DNA of 64,000 nucleotides, from NCBI GenBank assembly GCA_017794825.1, contig CP051237.1:5753342-5817341 (forward strand). The letters run 5' to 3'. Positions 18,408 through 26,678 of the stretch are shown here, in pieces (the stretch's first letter is position 1; every line of letters begins with the position of its first letter). Source of the stretch: Pararhizobium sp. (GTDB lineage Bacteria > Pseudomonadota > Alphaproteobacteria > Rhizobiales > Rhizobiaceae). The position numbers were made by a program, and so were the translations under genes. A model generated the notes under the pieces. The model saw nothing but the letters and a program-made list of their open reading frames with translations, searched no databases and was not told the origin of the DNA.

Positions 18408-18983
18408 TCAGGAACCGGTGCGAACGGTGATCATGCGATCGGGATCCGCGACAACGCCATTCTGCGCCTTGTCGCCAAGCTTGATGTTTTCAACGTGATC
18501 CATGCCGTCGATGACCCGGCCAAATACCGTATAATCGCCGTTCAGGAAATGGCCATCTTCCAGCATGATGAAGAATTGCGAATTCGCGGAATCCGGATTC
18601 TGCGCTCGCGCCATGCCGACAACGCCCTTGTCGAATGGCACATCGGAGAATTCCTGCTTGAGATCAGGCATATCTGATCCGCCTGTGCCGGCGCGCCGGG
18701 GCTGGAAACCCTCTTCCATGTCGCCAAACTGGACATCGCCCGTCTGCGCCATGAACCCTTCGATCACGCGATGGAAGGCGACATTGTCGTAGGCGCCGTC
18801 GGCGGCCAGCTTCTTGATCCTCTCGACGTGGTTCGGTGCGACATCCGGCAGCAATTCAATAACGACGTCCCCGTCCTTCAGGGAAATGGTCAGGGTGTTT
18901 TCCGGCGCGGCCTGCGCGTTCGCAACACCGACAAGACCGAACGCAAACATGGCTGCGCCCACTGCGATACTCAAGAATTTCAT
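18408..18983 (-). CDS. Exported peptidyl-prolyl cis-trans isomerase (cyclophilin)
   Basis: A 191-residue cyclophilin with a signal peptide of about 23 residues (hydrophobic core LSIAVGAAMFAFGLVG, cleavage after ANA). The catalytic region has FHRVIEGFMAQTGDV and VGMARAQNPDSANSQFFIM. It probably helps protein folding in the periplasm. ATG 18983 was chosen because the signal peptide starts there; the frame continues upstream without support. It precedes ppiB and follows coaD on the same strand. Confidence 0.92.
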   Translation of the reverse strand: MKFLSIAVGAAMFAFGLVGVANAQAAPENTLTISLKDGDVVIELLPDVAPNHVERIKKLAADGAYDNVAFHRVIEGFMAQTGDVQFGDMEEGFQPRRAGTGGSDMPDLKQEFSDVPFDKGVVGMARAQNPDSANSQFFIMLEDGHFLNGDYTVFGRVIDGMDHVENIKLGDKAQNGVVADPDRMITVRTGS

Positions 18984-19027
18984 GGTGACTCCTGTTCTGG
19001 ATCTGACGGATGGATATCCGCGAAACC

Positions 19028-19519
19028 TCAAGAATGTTTTTTGGCGAGAGCCCTGAAAACCGGGCCAGGCACGAAGGCTTCGACGTCTCCGCCCATGGCC
19101 GCGATCTGCCTGACCAATGTGGCGGTAATGGGCCGGTTGAGCGGGCTTGCCGGAAGAAACACGGTCTGGACTTCCGACGCCATCTGACGGTTCATGCCGG
19201 CCATCTGCATTTCGAAATCAAGATCGGTGCCGTCGCGCAAACCACGCATGAGGATGGAGGCGTTGTTTTCGCGCGCCGCGTCAACGGCAAGTTTATTGAA
19301 AGACACCACTGTGACCCGTTCCTGTTGGCCCGGCAGGGCCTCGGCGAGGGATTCGACGATCAGCGCCGCGCGCTTCTCAAAGCTGAAGAGCGGCTTCTTG
19401 GTGTCGTGAACTCCAATGCCGACAACAAGGTGATCGACGATATTGAGAGACTGCATCAGAATGTCGAGATGACCGTTCGTGATCGGATCGAAGGATCCCG
19501 GATAAAAGGCTGTGGTCAT
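19028..19519 (-). CDS. coaD: Phosphopantetheine adenylyltransferase
   Basis: A 163-residue nucleotidyltransferase making dephospho-CoA from 4'-phosphopantetheine and ATP, the penultimate step of CoA synthesis. The N-terminal YPGSFDPITNGHLDIL includes the ATP-binding T/HxGH-type motif. The family length is normal and the ATG is clear. Confidence 0.95.
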   Translation of the reverse strand: MTTAFYPGSFDPITNGHLDILMQSLNIVDHLVVGIGVHDTKKPLFSFEKRAALIVESLAEALPGQQERVTVVSFNKLAVDAARENNASILMRGLRDGTDLDFEMQMAGMNRQMASEVQTVFLPASPLNRPITATLVRQIAAMGGDVEAFVPGPVFRALAKKHS

Positions 19520-19697
19520 GGTATCACCCCGCTTAAGGTCTCCCGTTCCTGCTGAATAGCTGACTGCTTGTCAAGCCTGACGCCATTTCTTCAATGGTTT
19601 CAGCCTGTTCTTAATATGAATGCAATATGAACGCGAGCTTCAGCACCCCTTAAGATTGCTCGGCTATGATTAGGCCAGAAATTCGAGGAGTGTCGTT

Positions 19698-19814
19698 ATG
19701 TTCATTCTGGCAATCACAGGCGCTGCGTTCGTTGCGACCGTATTCGCGTCGGCTTTTCTTCTGGCGGCGCCGCGCGAAGAACTGGGCGCCACACGGTCTG
19801 GCAAGCGCGTCTGA
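19698..19814 (+). CDS. 38-residue membrane microprotein
   Basis: The peptide has a hydrophobic first half (FILAITGAAFVATVFASAFL) forming one membrane helix, then a short charged tail with EELGATRSGKRV. A strong GAGGAG lies eight bases before the ATG. No family is recognised. It is in the coaD-gyrA gap, divergent from coaD, and followed by a second microprotein gene of the same layout. Short coding length limits confidence. Confidence 0.5.
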   Translation: MFILAITGAAFVATVFASAFLLAAPREELGATRSGKRV

Positions 19815-19963
19815 AGTCCTTTGCCATCAAAATGCCGTCAAGGGCTGTAATATCACATATTTGTTGATCGATATTGCAAGCTGTGACTTCGGCACTACAT
19901 TAAAGCCAAGATTGCGGCGCAGGTTGCTGAACAACGGTGTAACCAAGGCAAGGATGAACTGGC

Positions 19964-20107
19964 ATGATTACGGTACTTTCACTCTCGGCAGTTTTGATCG
20001 CAGCCATTTTGCTCGCGAACATGAGTGGCGCCGTTCTTGCCATGAAACAGCAGCAATCACGTATTGCAGTGAGGAGCGAGAGCCGTCCCCCCCGAAATGC
20101 TCGATAG
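19964..20107 (+). CDS. 47-residue membrane microprotein
   Basis: The peptide begins with a hydrophobic helix (VLSLSAVLIAAILLANMSGA) and ends with a strongly basic tail of repeated Arg and Ser residues. AAGGA lies nine bases before the ATG. The gene is followed by a clear terminator at 20161, which supports transcription in this direction. The topology (helix, basic tail) resembles the preceding microprotein. It is not a recognised family; a type I toxin-like peptide is one possibility, without proof. Confidence 0.5.
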   Translation: MITVLSLSAVLIAAILLANMSGAVLAMKQQQSRIAVRSESRPPRNAR

Positions 20108-20160
20108 TTCCTGCTGCATAGGGTAGTTTCTGACCTCCAGTTGAAACACCCTCTACCCCG

Positions 20161-20194
20161 AGCCCGGATGGTTCCCCCGCCATCCGGGCTTTTC
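20161..20194 (+). terminator. Rho-independent terminator of the microprotein unit
   Basis: AGCCCGGATGG and CCATCCGGGCT form an 11-bp stem around a TTCCCCCG loop and are followed by TTTT on the plus strand. No T-run exists on the other side, so it serves plus-strand transcripts and not gyrA. Confidence 0.8.
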
Positions 20195-20211
20195 ATTGAC
20201 CGGTTCCTGTA

Positions 20212-23031
20212 TCAGCTATCGCTTTCATCGTCGGACGGCGTAGCGGGAGGCTGATCGCCGCTTTCATTTTCTCCTTCGGCGTCGGCCTCTTCGGCTTCCT
20301 CCTCCGGTTCGTTGATCCTTTCGACGGACACGACGACCTCATCGGCGGCGGTTGAGAATATCGTGACGCCCTTCGTCGCCCTGCTGGCGATCCGGATCCC
20401 CTCGACCGGCACCCGAATGAGCTGTCCGCGATTGGACACGAGCATGATCTGATCTTCGTTCTCGACAGGGAACGTCGCAACCAGCGGTCCGATTTCATCC
20501 ACCTTGGCGGTGTCGGTCGCCCGAATGCCCTTGCCTCCGCGTCCGGAGATACGGAAGTCGTAGGAAGACGACCTCTTGCCATATCCCTTTTCGCTGATCG
20601 TCAGGACAAATTGCTCCCGAGCTTGCAGTTCCTGCAGTCTCTCTTCGGTCATTTCGGATTCGGCCGCGTCGGTGTCGGCGTCCTCTCCGACCAGTTCCAC
20701 GTCGCCCGCCCTGCTCCACTTGATGTATTGCGAGCGTTCGGCCGGCGTCGCCTCCACATGGGCGAGGATGGCCATGGAAATAACCTTGTCTCCATCGGCC
20801 ATGGCGATGCCGCGCACCCCGATCGAATTGCGGCCGGCGAATACGCGCACATCGGTCACGGGGAAGCGAATGCACTGCCCGAGCGCGGTCGTCAGCAAGA
20901 CGTCGTCGAATTCGTTACAGGTTTCAACGTTCAGGATCTCGTCCTGTTCGTCGTCCAGCTTCATGGCGATCTTGCCGTTGCGATTGACCTGGACGAAATC
21001 GGACAACTTGTTGCGACGAACCGTGCCGCGGGTCGTCGAGAACATGACGTCGAGTTCGCTCCAGCTCTCCTCGTCCTCCGGCAAAGGCATGATGGAGGTG
21101 ATGCGCTCGCCCTGTTGCAACGGGAGCGTATTGATCAGCGCCTTGCCCCTGGATTGCGGCGTGCCGATCGGCAAACGCCAGACCTTGAGCTTGTAGACGA
21201 TGCCGCGCGAGGAGAAGAACAGGATCGGCGTATGCGTATTGGCGACAAACAGTCTCGAGACGAAATCCTCGTCGCGCGTCGACATGCCGGACCGCCCCTT
21301 GCCGCCCCTGCGCTGGGCGCGATAGGTGACGAGCGGAACACGCTTTATATAGCCGGAATGCGTGACAGTGACGACCATGTCCTCGCGCGCGATGAGGTCT
21401 TCGTCCTCCATATCCGCGCCGCCTTCAAGGATCTCCGTGCGGCGCGGCGTGGCGAACTCGTCGCGCACATCGGTCAGTTCCTTCTTGACGATCTCCATGA
21501 TCCGCATCCGGGAGGACAGGATTTCAAGATAATCCTTGATCTCGTCGCCGATTGCGTTGAGTTCGTCTGCTATTTCGTCGCGGCCGAGCGCTGTCAGACG
21601 CGCAAGGCGCAGTTCGAGAATGGCGCGCGCCTGTTCCTCGGACAGATTGTATGTTCCATCCTCGTTGATGCGATGTCGCGGATCGTCGATCAGCAGGATC
21701 AGCGCCTCGACATCCCTGGCCGGCCAGCGCCGCTCCATCAGCTGCGAGCGGGCGGTCGCCGGATCCGGAGCACGCCGGATAAGGTTGATCACCTCGTCGA
21801 TATTGGCGACGGCGATTGCGAGGCCAACGAGGACGTGGGCGCGTTCGCGCGCCTTGTTGAGCAGGAATTTCGTACGACGGCTGACGACCTCTTCCCTGAA
21901 AGCGATAAAGGCCTTCAGCATGTCCATCAGCGTCAGTTGCTCCGGCTTGCCGCCATTCAACGCCACCATGTTGCAGCCGAACGATGTCTGCAGCGGCGTA
22001 TAGCGATACAATTGGTTGATCACGACATCGGCGACAGCGTCCCGCTTCAGCTCGATGACGACGCGATAGCCTTCGCGATCGGACTCGTCGCGAATGTCGG
22101 AGATGCCCTCAATCCGCTTTTCGCGCACAAGCTCCGCCATCTTCTCGATCATCCCGGCCTTGTTCACCTGGTAAGGGATTTCGGTAATGATGATGGCTTC
22201 GCGCTCGTTGCGAATATGTTCGGTGGACACCTTGCCGCGCATCAGCACGGAGCCGCGCCCGGTCTCGTAAGCGCTGCGAATTCCTGAACGCCCCAGTATC
22301 AGACCGCCCGTCGGAAAATCTGGTCCGGGAATGATCTGCAGGAGTTCCATCAGATCGATGGATGGATTGTCTATGACTGCAATACAGCCGTCGATGACTT
22401 CTCCAAGATTGTGAGGCGGTATGTTGGTCGCCATACCGACGGCGATGCCGCCGGCGCCGTTAACGAGCAAATTGGGAAACCGCGCAGGCAAAACTCGGGG
22501 CTCGCTTCCGGAAGCGTCGTAGTTCTCCTGAAAATCGACCGTTTCCTTGTCGATATCCTCGAGAAGCTCGTGCGCGACCTTCGCAAGGCGCGATTCCGTA
22601 TAACGCATGGCGGCCGGCGGATCGCCGTCAACGGAACCGAAATTGCCCTGCCCGTCGATGAGCGGCACGCGCATGGAAAAATCCTGCGCCATGCGCACCA
22701 TCGCGTCGTAAATCGCCTGGTCGCCATGGGGATGGTATTTACCCATGACGTCACCGATGATGCGCGACGACTTCACATATTTGCGGTTCCAGTGAAAACC
22801 GCCTTCATGCATGGCGTATAGGATACGGCGATGCACCGGCTTTAATCCGTCCCTGACATCCGGCAGGGCGCGGCTGACGATGACGCTCATCGCATAGGAA
22901 AGATAGGAGCGCTGCATCTCCTCCATGATGGAGACCGGCTCGACGCCGGACGGTCCGGAGGGCGGTGTAAGCGAATTATCGTGTTCTGACAAAAACTGGC
23001 CTGTCTGTGTAAAGCGAATCGTTGCTGTCAT
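20212..23031 (-). CDS. gyrA: DNA gyrase subunit A
   Basis: A 939-residue subunit that cuts and rejoins DNA in gyrase. The winged-helix/tower region spans about 35-530; the catalytic Tyr is in AAMRYTESRL; the C-terminal DNA-wrapping beta-pinwheel includes the GyrA box QRRGGKGR. The end is a long acidic tail rich in Glu/Asp (last about 35 residues). The quinolone region reads HPHGDQAIYDAM, with Gln105 at the place of E. coli Ser83 and Asp109 at Asp87. The N-terminus has about 30 residues before the conserved core; ATG 23031 is the start of the longest frame. Confidence 0.97.
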   Translation of the reverse strand: MTATIRFTQTGQFLSEHDNSLTPPSGPSGVEPVSIMEEMQRSYLSYAMSVIVSRALPDVRDGLKPVHRRILYAMHEGGFHWNRKYVKSSRIIGDVMGKYHPHGDQAIYDAMVRMAQDFSMRVPLIDGQGNFGSVDGDPPAAMRYTESRLAKVAHELLEDIDKETVDFQENYDASGSEPRVLPARFPNLLVNGAGGIAVGMATNIPPHNLGEVIDGCIAVIDNPSIDLMELLQIIPGPDFPTGGLILGRSGIRSAYETGRGSVLMRGKVSTEHIRNEREAIIITEIPYQVNKAGMIEKMAELVREKRIEGISDIRDESDREGYRVVIELKRDAVADVVINQLYRYTPLQTSFGCNMVALNGGKPEQLTLMDMLKAFIAFREEVVSRRTKFLLNKARERAHVLVGLAIAVANIDEVINLIRRAPDPATARSQLMERRWPARDVEALILLIDDPRHRINEDGTYNLSEEQARAILELRLARLTALGRDEIADELNAIGDEIKDYLEILSSRMRIMEIVKKELTDVRDEFATPRRTEILEGGADMEDEDLIAREDMVVTVTHSGYIKRVPLVTYRAQRRGGKGRSGMSTRDEDFVSRLFVANTHTPILFFSSRGIVYKLKVWRLPIGTPQSRGKALINTLPLQQGERITSIMPLPEDEESWSELDVMFSTTRGTVRRNKLSDFVQVNRNGKIAMKLDDEQDEILNVETCNEFDDVLLTTALGQCIRFPVTDVRVFAGRNSIGVRGIAMADGDKVISMAILAHVEATPAERSQYIKWSRAGDVELVGEDADTDAAESEMTEERLQELQAREQFVLTISEKGYGKRSSSYDFRISGRGGKGIRATDTAKVDEIGPLVATFPVENEDQIMLVSNRGQLIRVPVEGIRIASRATKGVTIFSTAADEVVVSVERINEPEEEAEEADAEGENESGDQPPATPSDDESDS

Positions 23032-23296
23032 TTATAGCCGATCGGCCGCACAAATGCCAACTTGAGACACGTTTTAAATGCCTCTTTTTATTATTTGTTT
23101 TCATGATGTTAAGCAGCATTTTCTGGAGCACATGAGGATGTTTCGCGCGGCATCGACGCCGATTCGACGAAATCCGGAATTCAACCGGAAATCAGTCGAG
23201 CATCAGCCCCTGATTTCACTGGCTTGGGCGACAGAGCGCGCTTGTGCTATCAGGATGTAGAATGTTCTGTAATCGACGCGACGCCGGTGAACGTCC

Positions 23297-23926
23297 ATGC
23301 ACGAATATGAAACCCTGCTGAACGCGTTTCTGACATTGGTGGTTATCCTCGACCCGCCAGGCAACGCGCCGCTTTTCCTCGGTTTGACCACCGACATGAC
23401 GAAGGCGCAACGCTTTCAGGTGGCGCTGCGCGGCTCGATCATCGCATTTGTCATTCTGACCGTGTTCGCAGTGGCCGGTTCCAGCATCCTGTCGGCTTTC
23501 GGCATCACCATCGACGCATTCCGCGTCGCAGGCGGCCTCCTGCTTTTCTGGATCGCAGCCGAAATGATTTTCGAACGACGCACGGCGCGCAAACAGCAAA
23601 GCGTCGACCGGAGCACTGCAGGCGACCATGTCAGCGATATCGCCGCCTTTCCATTGGCCATCCCCCTGATCGCCGGTCCCGGCTCCATCTCCGCGGTTGT
23701 GTTGCTTTCGGCCACCTTTTCAACGCCGGTCGGACGACTGGAGCTTGTTGCAATCATTTTCGTGGCGATCGCCATTCTGTTTGCGGCGCTTGCCATCGCG
23801 AACTCTCTCGACCGGTTCCTGGGTCAGACCGGTCGGGCTGTTCTCATCCGGCTTCTGGGCGTGTTGCTGGCGGCGCTGTCGGTGCAATATGTCGCCGACG
23901 GCACGAAGGCGCTATTCTCATCATAG
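23297..23926 (+). CDS. MarC-family integral membrane protein
   Basis: A 209-residue protein with about six membrane helices, ETLLNAFLTLVVILDPPGNAPLF at the N-terminus (family-typical DPPGNAP) and IPLIAGPGSISAVV in the middle. MarC proteins are named after the mar locus, but a role in multiple antibiotic resistance was not borne out; the function is unknown. The ATG follows a weak ribosome site. The gene is divergent from gyrA, an arrangement common in Hyphomicrobiales. Confidence 0.9.
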   Translation: MHEYETLLNAFLTLVVILDPPGNAPLFLGLTTDMTKAQRFQVALRGSIIAFVILTVFAVAGSSILSAFGITIDAFRVAGGLLLFWIAAEMIFERRTARKQQSVDRSTAGDHVSDIAAFPLAIPLIAGPGSISAVVLLSATFSTPVGRLELVAIIFVAIAILFAALAIANSLDRFLGQTGRAVLIRLLGVLLAALSVQYVADGTKALFSS

Positions 23927-24057
23927 CGGACCGAATTTACTTTCGTATTTGCGGTTCCGGTGGATGTTGCCCGCTTGACTATCTTTATAGGTGGCGGTGG
24001 GCTGCGGTTCTTTGTAAGTGATCCCTCATATTCCAACGCATCAGCCCGAGCTCCAGC

Positions 24058-25371
24058 ATGAACAAGCCTCACAGTCCCGAACGGATAGAGTATGCGGTAG
24101 AGGGCGGACACCGTCTGTCTGGCGCGATAGAGCCTTCGGGCAACAAGAACGCCGCGCTGCCGATCATCTGCGCCGCCCTGCTGACTGACCAGCCGGTCGA
24201 ACTGTACAATGTTCCCCGTATCCGCGACGTCGAGGCCCTGATCGAGTTGATACGATCTCTGGGGGTTGAAGCGGTCTGGACCGGTCCGAACGAATTGACG
24301 ATTCATGCGCAGGTCGTGCAGCCGACGCAGCTCGACCCTGATCTGTGTTCAAGGATCAGGGCGTCGATCCTGCTTGCGGGGCCGGTGCTTGCACGTTGCG
24401 GGCAATTAACGCTGCCGCCGCCGGGTGGAGACGTCATTGGCCGGCGACGACTCGACAGCCATTTCCTGGCGCTGCAGCAGCTTGGCGCAGAGATATCTCT
24501 CAATCAGGAGATCGTCTTTCGGGCCGGACGTCTGACCGGCGCAGACGTTTTCCTGGACGAGCCATCTGTGACGGCGACTGAAAACGCGCTTTGCGCTGCA
24601 GTCTCAGCCAACGGAACCACGGTTCTGCGCAATTGCGCATCCGAGCCGCACGTGCAGGATCTCGCGCATTTTCTGAACCGGATGGGAGCGCGGATTGAGG
24701 GGATTGGCTCCAACTGCATGACGATCGAGGGCGGCCGCCCCCTTGGTCGTGTCAGCTATCGCCTCGGCCCGGACCATATTGAGGTCGGCTCCCTGATCGG
24801 CCTGGCGGCGGCGACCGGCTCGGAGATCCGGATCACGAATGCAGGCGTTGACCAGTTGCGCTCGACGCTGATGGGATTTGAAAAGCTTGGCGTCAACTGC
24901 GCAATCGACGGTGACGACCTCATCGTCGCTGCAGAACAGTCAAAACTCATTCAGCCGGACTTCGGCGGCCATGTCCCAAAGATTGAGGATCAACCCTGGC
25001 CCGCATTTCCAGCCGATACGATGTCGATTGCGATTGTCACCGCCACCCAGTGCACCGGCATGGTGCTGATGTTCGAGAAGATGTTCGAATCCCGCATGTT
25101 TTTCGTCGACAAGCTCATCGCAATGGGGGCGAGGATCGTGCTGTGCGACCCCCACAGGGCGGTCATCTCCGGTCCGACGCGGTTGAAAGCCGCGCGCCTG
25201 GAAAGTCCGGATATCAGAGCCGGCATGGCCATGCTCATTGCCGCAATGGCGGCGGATGGAACGTCGATTATCAACAATGCCCAGCAAATAGAACGCGGTT
25301 ACGAGCGGATCGAGGAACGACTGAACGCCATTGGCGCGCGGATCACACGAACCCCTGCCCGTCCCGTATGA
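24058..25371 (+). CDS. murA: MurA-like enolpyruvyl transferase with Asp at the fosfomycin-target position
   Basis: A 437-residue EPSP/MurA-fold enzyme expected to transfer enolpyruvate from PEP to UDP-GlcNAc. The conserved residues are Lys30 (SGNKNAALPI, E. coli Lys22), Arg101 (Arg91), the Arg in IGRRRLD (Arg120), the Asp in AFPADTM (Asp305) and the Arg in RGYERIEERL (Arg397). The loop reads PPGGDVIG, so Asp125 replaces the catalytic Cys115 that fosfomycin alkylates. Asp at this site makes MurA naturally fosfomycin-insensitive in other bacteria. It may be the only MurA or a second copy; other copies could lie outside the window. It sits between marC and ssb. Confidence 0.88.
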   Translation: MNKPHSPERIEYAVEGGHRLSGAIEPSGNKNAALPIICAALLTDQPVELYNVPRIRDVEALIELIRSLGVEAVWTGPNELTIHAQVVQPTQLDPDLCSRIRASILLAGPVLARCGQLTLPPPGGDVIGRRRLDSHFLALQQLGAEISLNQEIVFRAGRLTGADVFLDEPSVTATENALCAAVSANGTTVLRNCASEPHVQDLAHFLNRMGARIEGIGSNCMTIEGGRPLGRVSYRLGPDHIEVGSLIGLAAATGSEIRITNAGVDQLRSTLMGFEKLGVNCAIDGDDLIVAAEQSKLIQPDFGGHVPKIEDQPWPAFPADTMSIAIVTATQCTGMVLMFEKMFESRMFFVDKLIAMGARIVLCDPHRAVISGPTRLKAARLESPDIRAGMAMLIAAMAADGTSIINNAQQIERGYERIEERLNAIGARITRTPARPV

Positions 25372-25377
25372 CTGGCG

Positions 25378-25767
25378 CTACCCGCCAGTGTGCAGATCGA
25401 CCATGAGTTCAGCGCCGCCGAACCCGTGCACCTTGTCATGGCCGCGCACGGCGACACTGTTGACGCCTTCGGGAATCACCACACCGGAAAGGCTGCGCGT
25501 AAAGGGCTGTTCCTCGACATGCGGATGCAGCAGCACGCGCTCGCCATAGACTGTCCCGTCCGGACCAACTACGTCCCAGCGGTCCGCATAATGATCCCAC
25601 CCCTCGTCGTCGTGGCGCAGGGTAACTGAAAACGTCCAACTTCCGTCGGCGGCTTGCCTGGCGTCGACCGCCAATACGTCAACTTCGCCCGCAGCCACGG
25701 TCGCAGTTGCGAAACCTAGGGCCAAGATCGCGGCCGCGCTTTTCGACAACATCCTTTCACACGCCAT
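25378..25767 (-). CDS. Conserved exported protein of unknown function
   Basis: A 129-residue protein with a signal peptide (hydrophobic SAAAILALGFATATVAA, cleavage near residue 26). The mature part looks like one Ig-like beta sandwich with conserved-looking GWDHYADRWDVVGPDG, HPHVEEQPFTRSLSG and VHGFGGAELMVDL. No Cys pair or catalytic motif is seen. GGAGG precedes the ATG. It is convergent with the MurA gene, 6 bases apart. I recall similar unnamed proteins in other alphaproteobacteria but cannot name a family. Confidence 0.75.
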   Translation of the reverse strand: MACERMLSKSAAAILALGFATATVAAGEVDVLAVDARQAADGSWTFSVTLRHDDEGWDHYADRWDVVGPDGTVYGERVLLHPHVEEQPFTRSLSGVVIPEGVNSVAVRGHDKVHGFGGAELMVDLHTGG

Positions 25768-25862
25768 TGTCGCCTCCTTCGTCAGGTGACGAAATCTGGC
25801 ATCTGTAGGGGCTCGGACAAAATCAAAATCGTGAGATGACGCCTCAACGACGTCGCCGGGAA

Positions 25863-26336
25863 TCAGAACGGGATATCGTCGTCCAGATCGTTCGACATAC
25901 CGCCGCCGCCCTGCCGCGACGGCTGTCCGTAGTCGCGGTCATCATTGTCGCTGAAACCGCCGCCGGACTGTCCCTGATTGTCGCCTCTGCCGTCCAGCAT
26001 CGTCAGCGAGGAATTGAAGCCCTGAAGCACGACCTCGGTGGAGAAGCGATCCTGTCCGCTCTGGTCCTGCCATTTACGGGTCTGCAACTGCCCCTCGAGA
26101 TAGATCTTGGACCCTTTGCGGAGATACTGTTCGGCGATCTTGCACAGGCCTTCATTGAAGATGACGACGCGGTGCCATTCAGTTCTCTCGCGACGTTCGC
26201 CAGTATTGCGATCGCGCCAGGTTTCCGATGTGGCGACGCGCAGATTAGCGATCGGCCGTCCGTCCTGCGTGCGGCGGATTTCCGGATCAGCTCCGAGATT
26301 CCCCACCAGAATGACCTTGTTGACACTACCCGCCAT
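25863..26336 (-). CDS. ssb: Single-stranded DNA-binding protein
   Basis: A 157-residue SSB. The OB fold covers about residues 1-110 with NKVILVGNLGADPEIRRTQ, the WRDRNTGERRERTEWHRVV segment (in part TEWHRVVIF) and YLEGQLQTRKWQDQ. A Gly/Gln-rich linker follows and the acidic C-terminal tip ends in DDDIPF, which binds partner repair proteins. GAGG precedes the ATG. It is divergent from uvrA with a shared LexA box, so both are likely induced by DNA damage. Confidence 0.97.
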   Translation of the reverse strand: MAGSVNKVILVGNLGADPEIRRTQDGRPIANLRVATSETWRDRNTGERRERTEWHRVVIFNEGLCKIAEQYLRKGSKIYLEGQLQTRKWQDQSGQDRFSTEVVLQGFNSSLTMLDGRGDNQGQSGGGFSDNDDRDYGQPSRQGGGGMSNDLDDDIPF

Positions 26337-26463
26337 GACTATTCCTCACTGGATTCTGAAAAGGTTCGCCGCGATTTGCGCGCGGCCCCTGAAAATTCGC
26401 CCGACAATAGACCAATTGACCGACCAATGCCGGACGGAATTGCTCTTTCCACAAAAGCTTTTT

Positions 26464-26478
26464 GTTCCTATTATGTTC
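26464..26478. promoter_or_regulatory. LexA (SOS) box between ssb and uvrA
   Basis: GTTCCTATTATGTTC matches the alphaproteobacterial LexA operator GTTC-N7-GTTC exactly. It overlaps a TATTAT that can act as -10 element. The 342-base gap between the two divergent starts contains no gene that I can support; the uvrA frame is open through it but has no homologous sequence there. Confidence 0.85.
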
Positions 26479-26678
26479 TAGTTCGTGTAAAACGGGCTGT
26501 CAAACGATTCCCAAGTGTTGAATTCCCGGCCGGCGGTCACAAAGCTATTCGAGATTACATCTCGACATTCGATGTTCAGGAACTAGATTATGAGGCTGCA
26601 CAGGAAGCGGCACGAGCCAAACTTTGGCGCTTTTCAAGACAACCGGATGCATTACCGACGGAGCGCGGACGACAAGGC

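Noticed and set aside
20611..22287. 558-codon open frame on the plus strand
   Set aside because: It is antisense to gyrA and has low-complexity, His- and Asp-rich composition typical of shadow frames.
25836..26678. In-frame extension of uvrA by 281 codons
   Set aside because: The frame is open but crosses the ssb gene on the other strand and lacks UvrA homology; the conserved start is at 26679.
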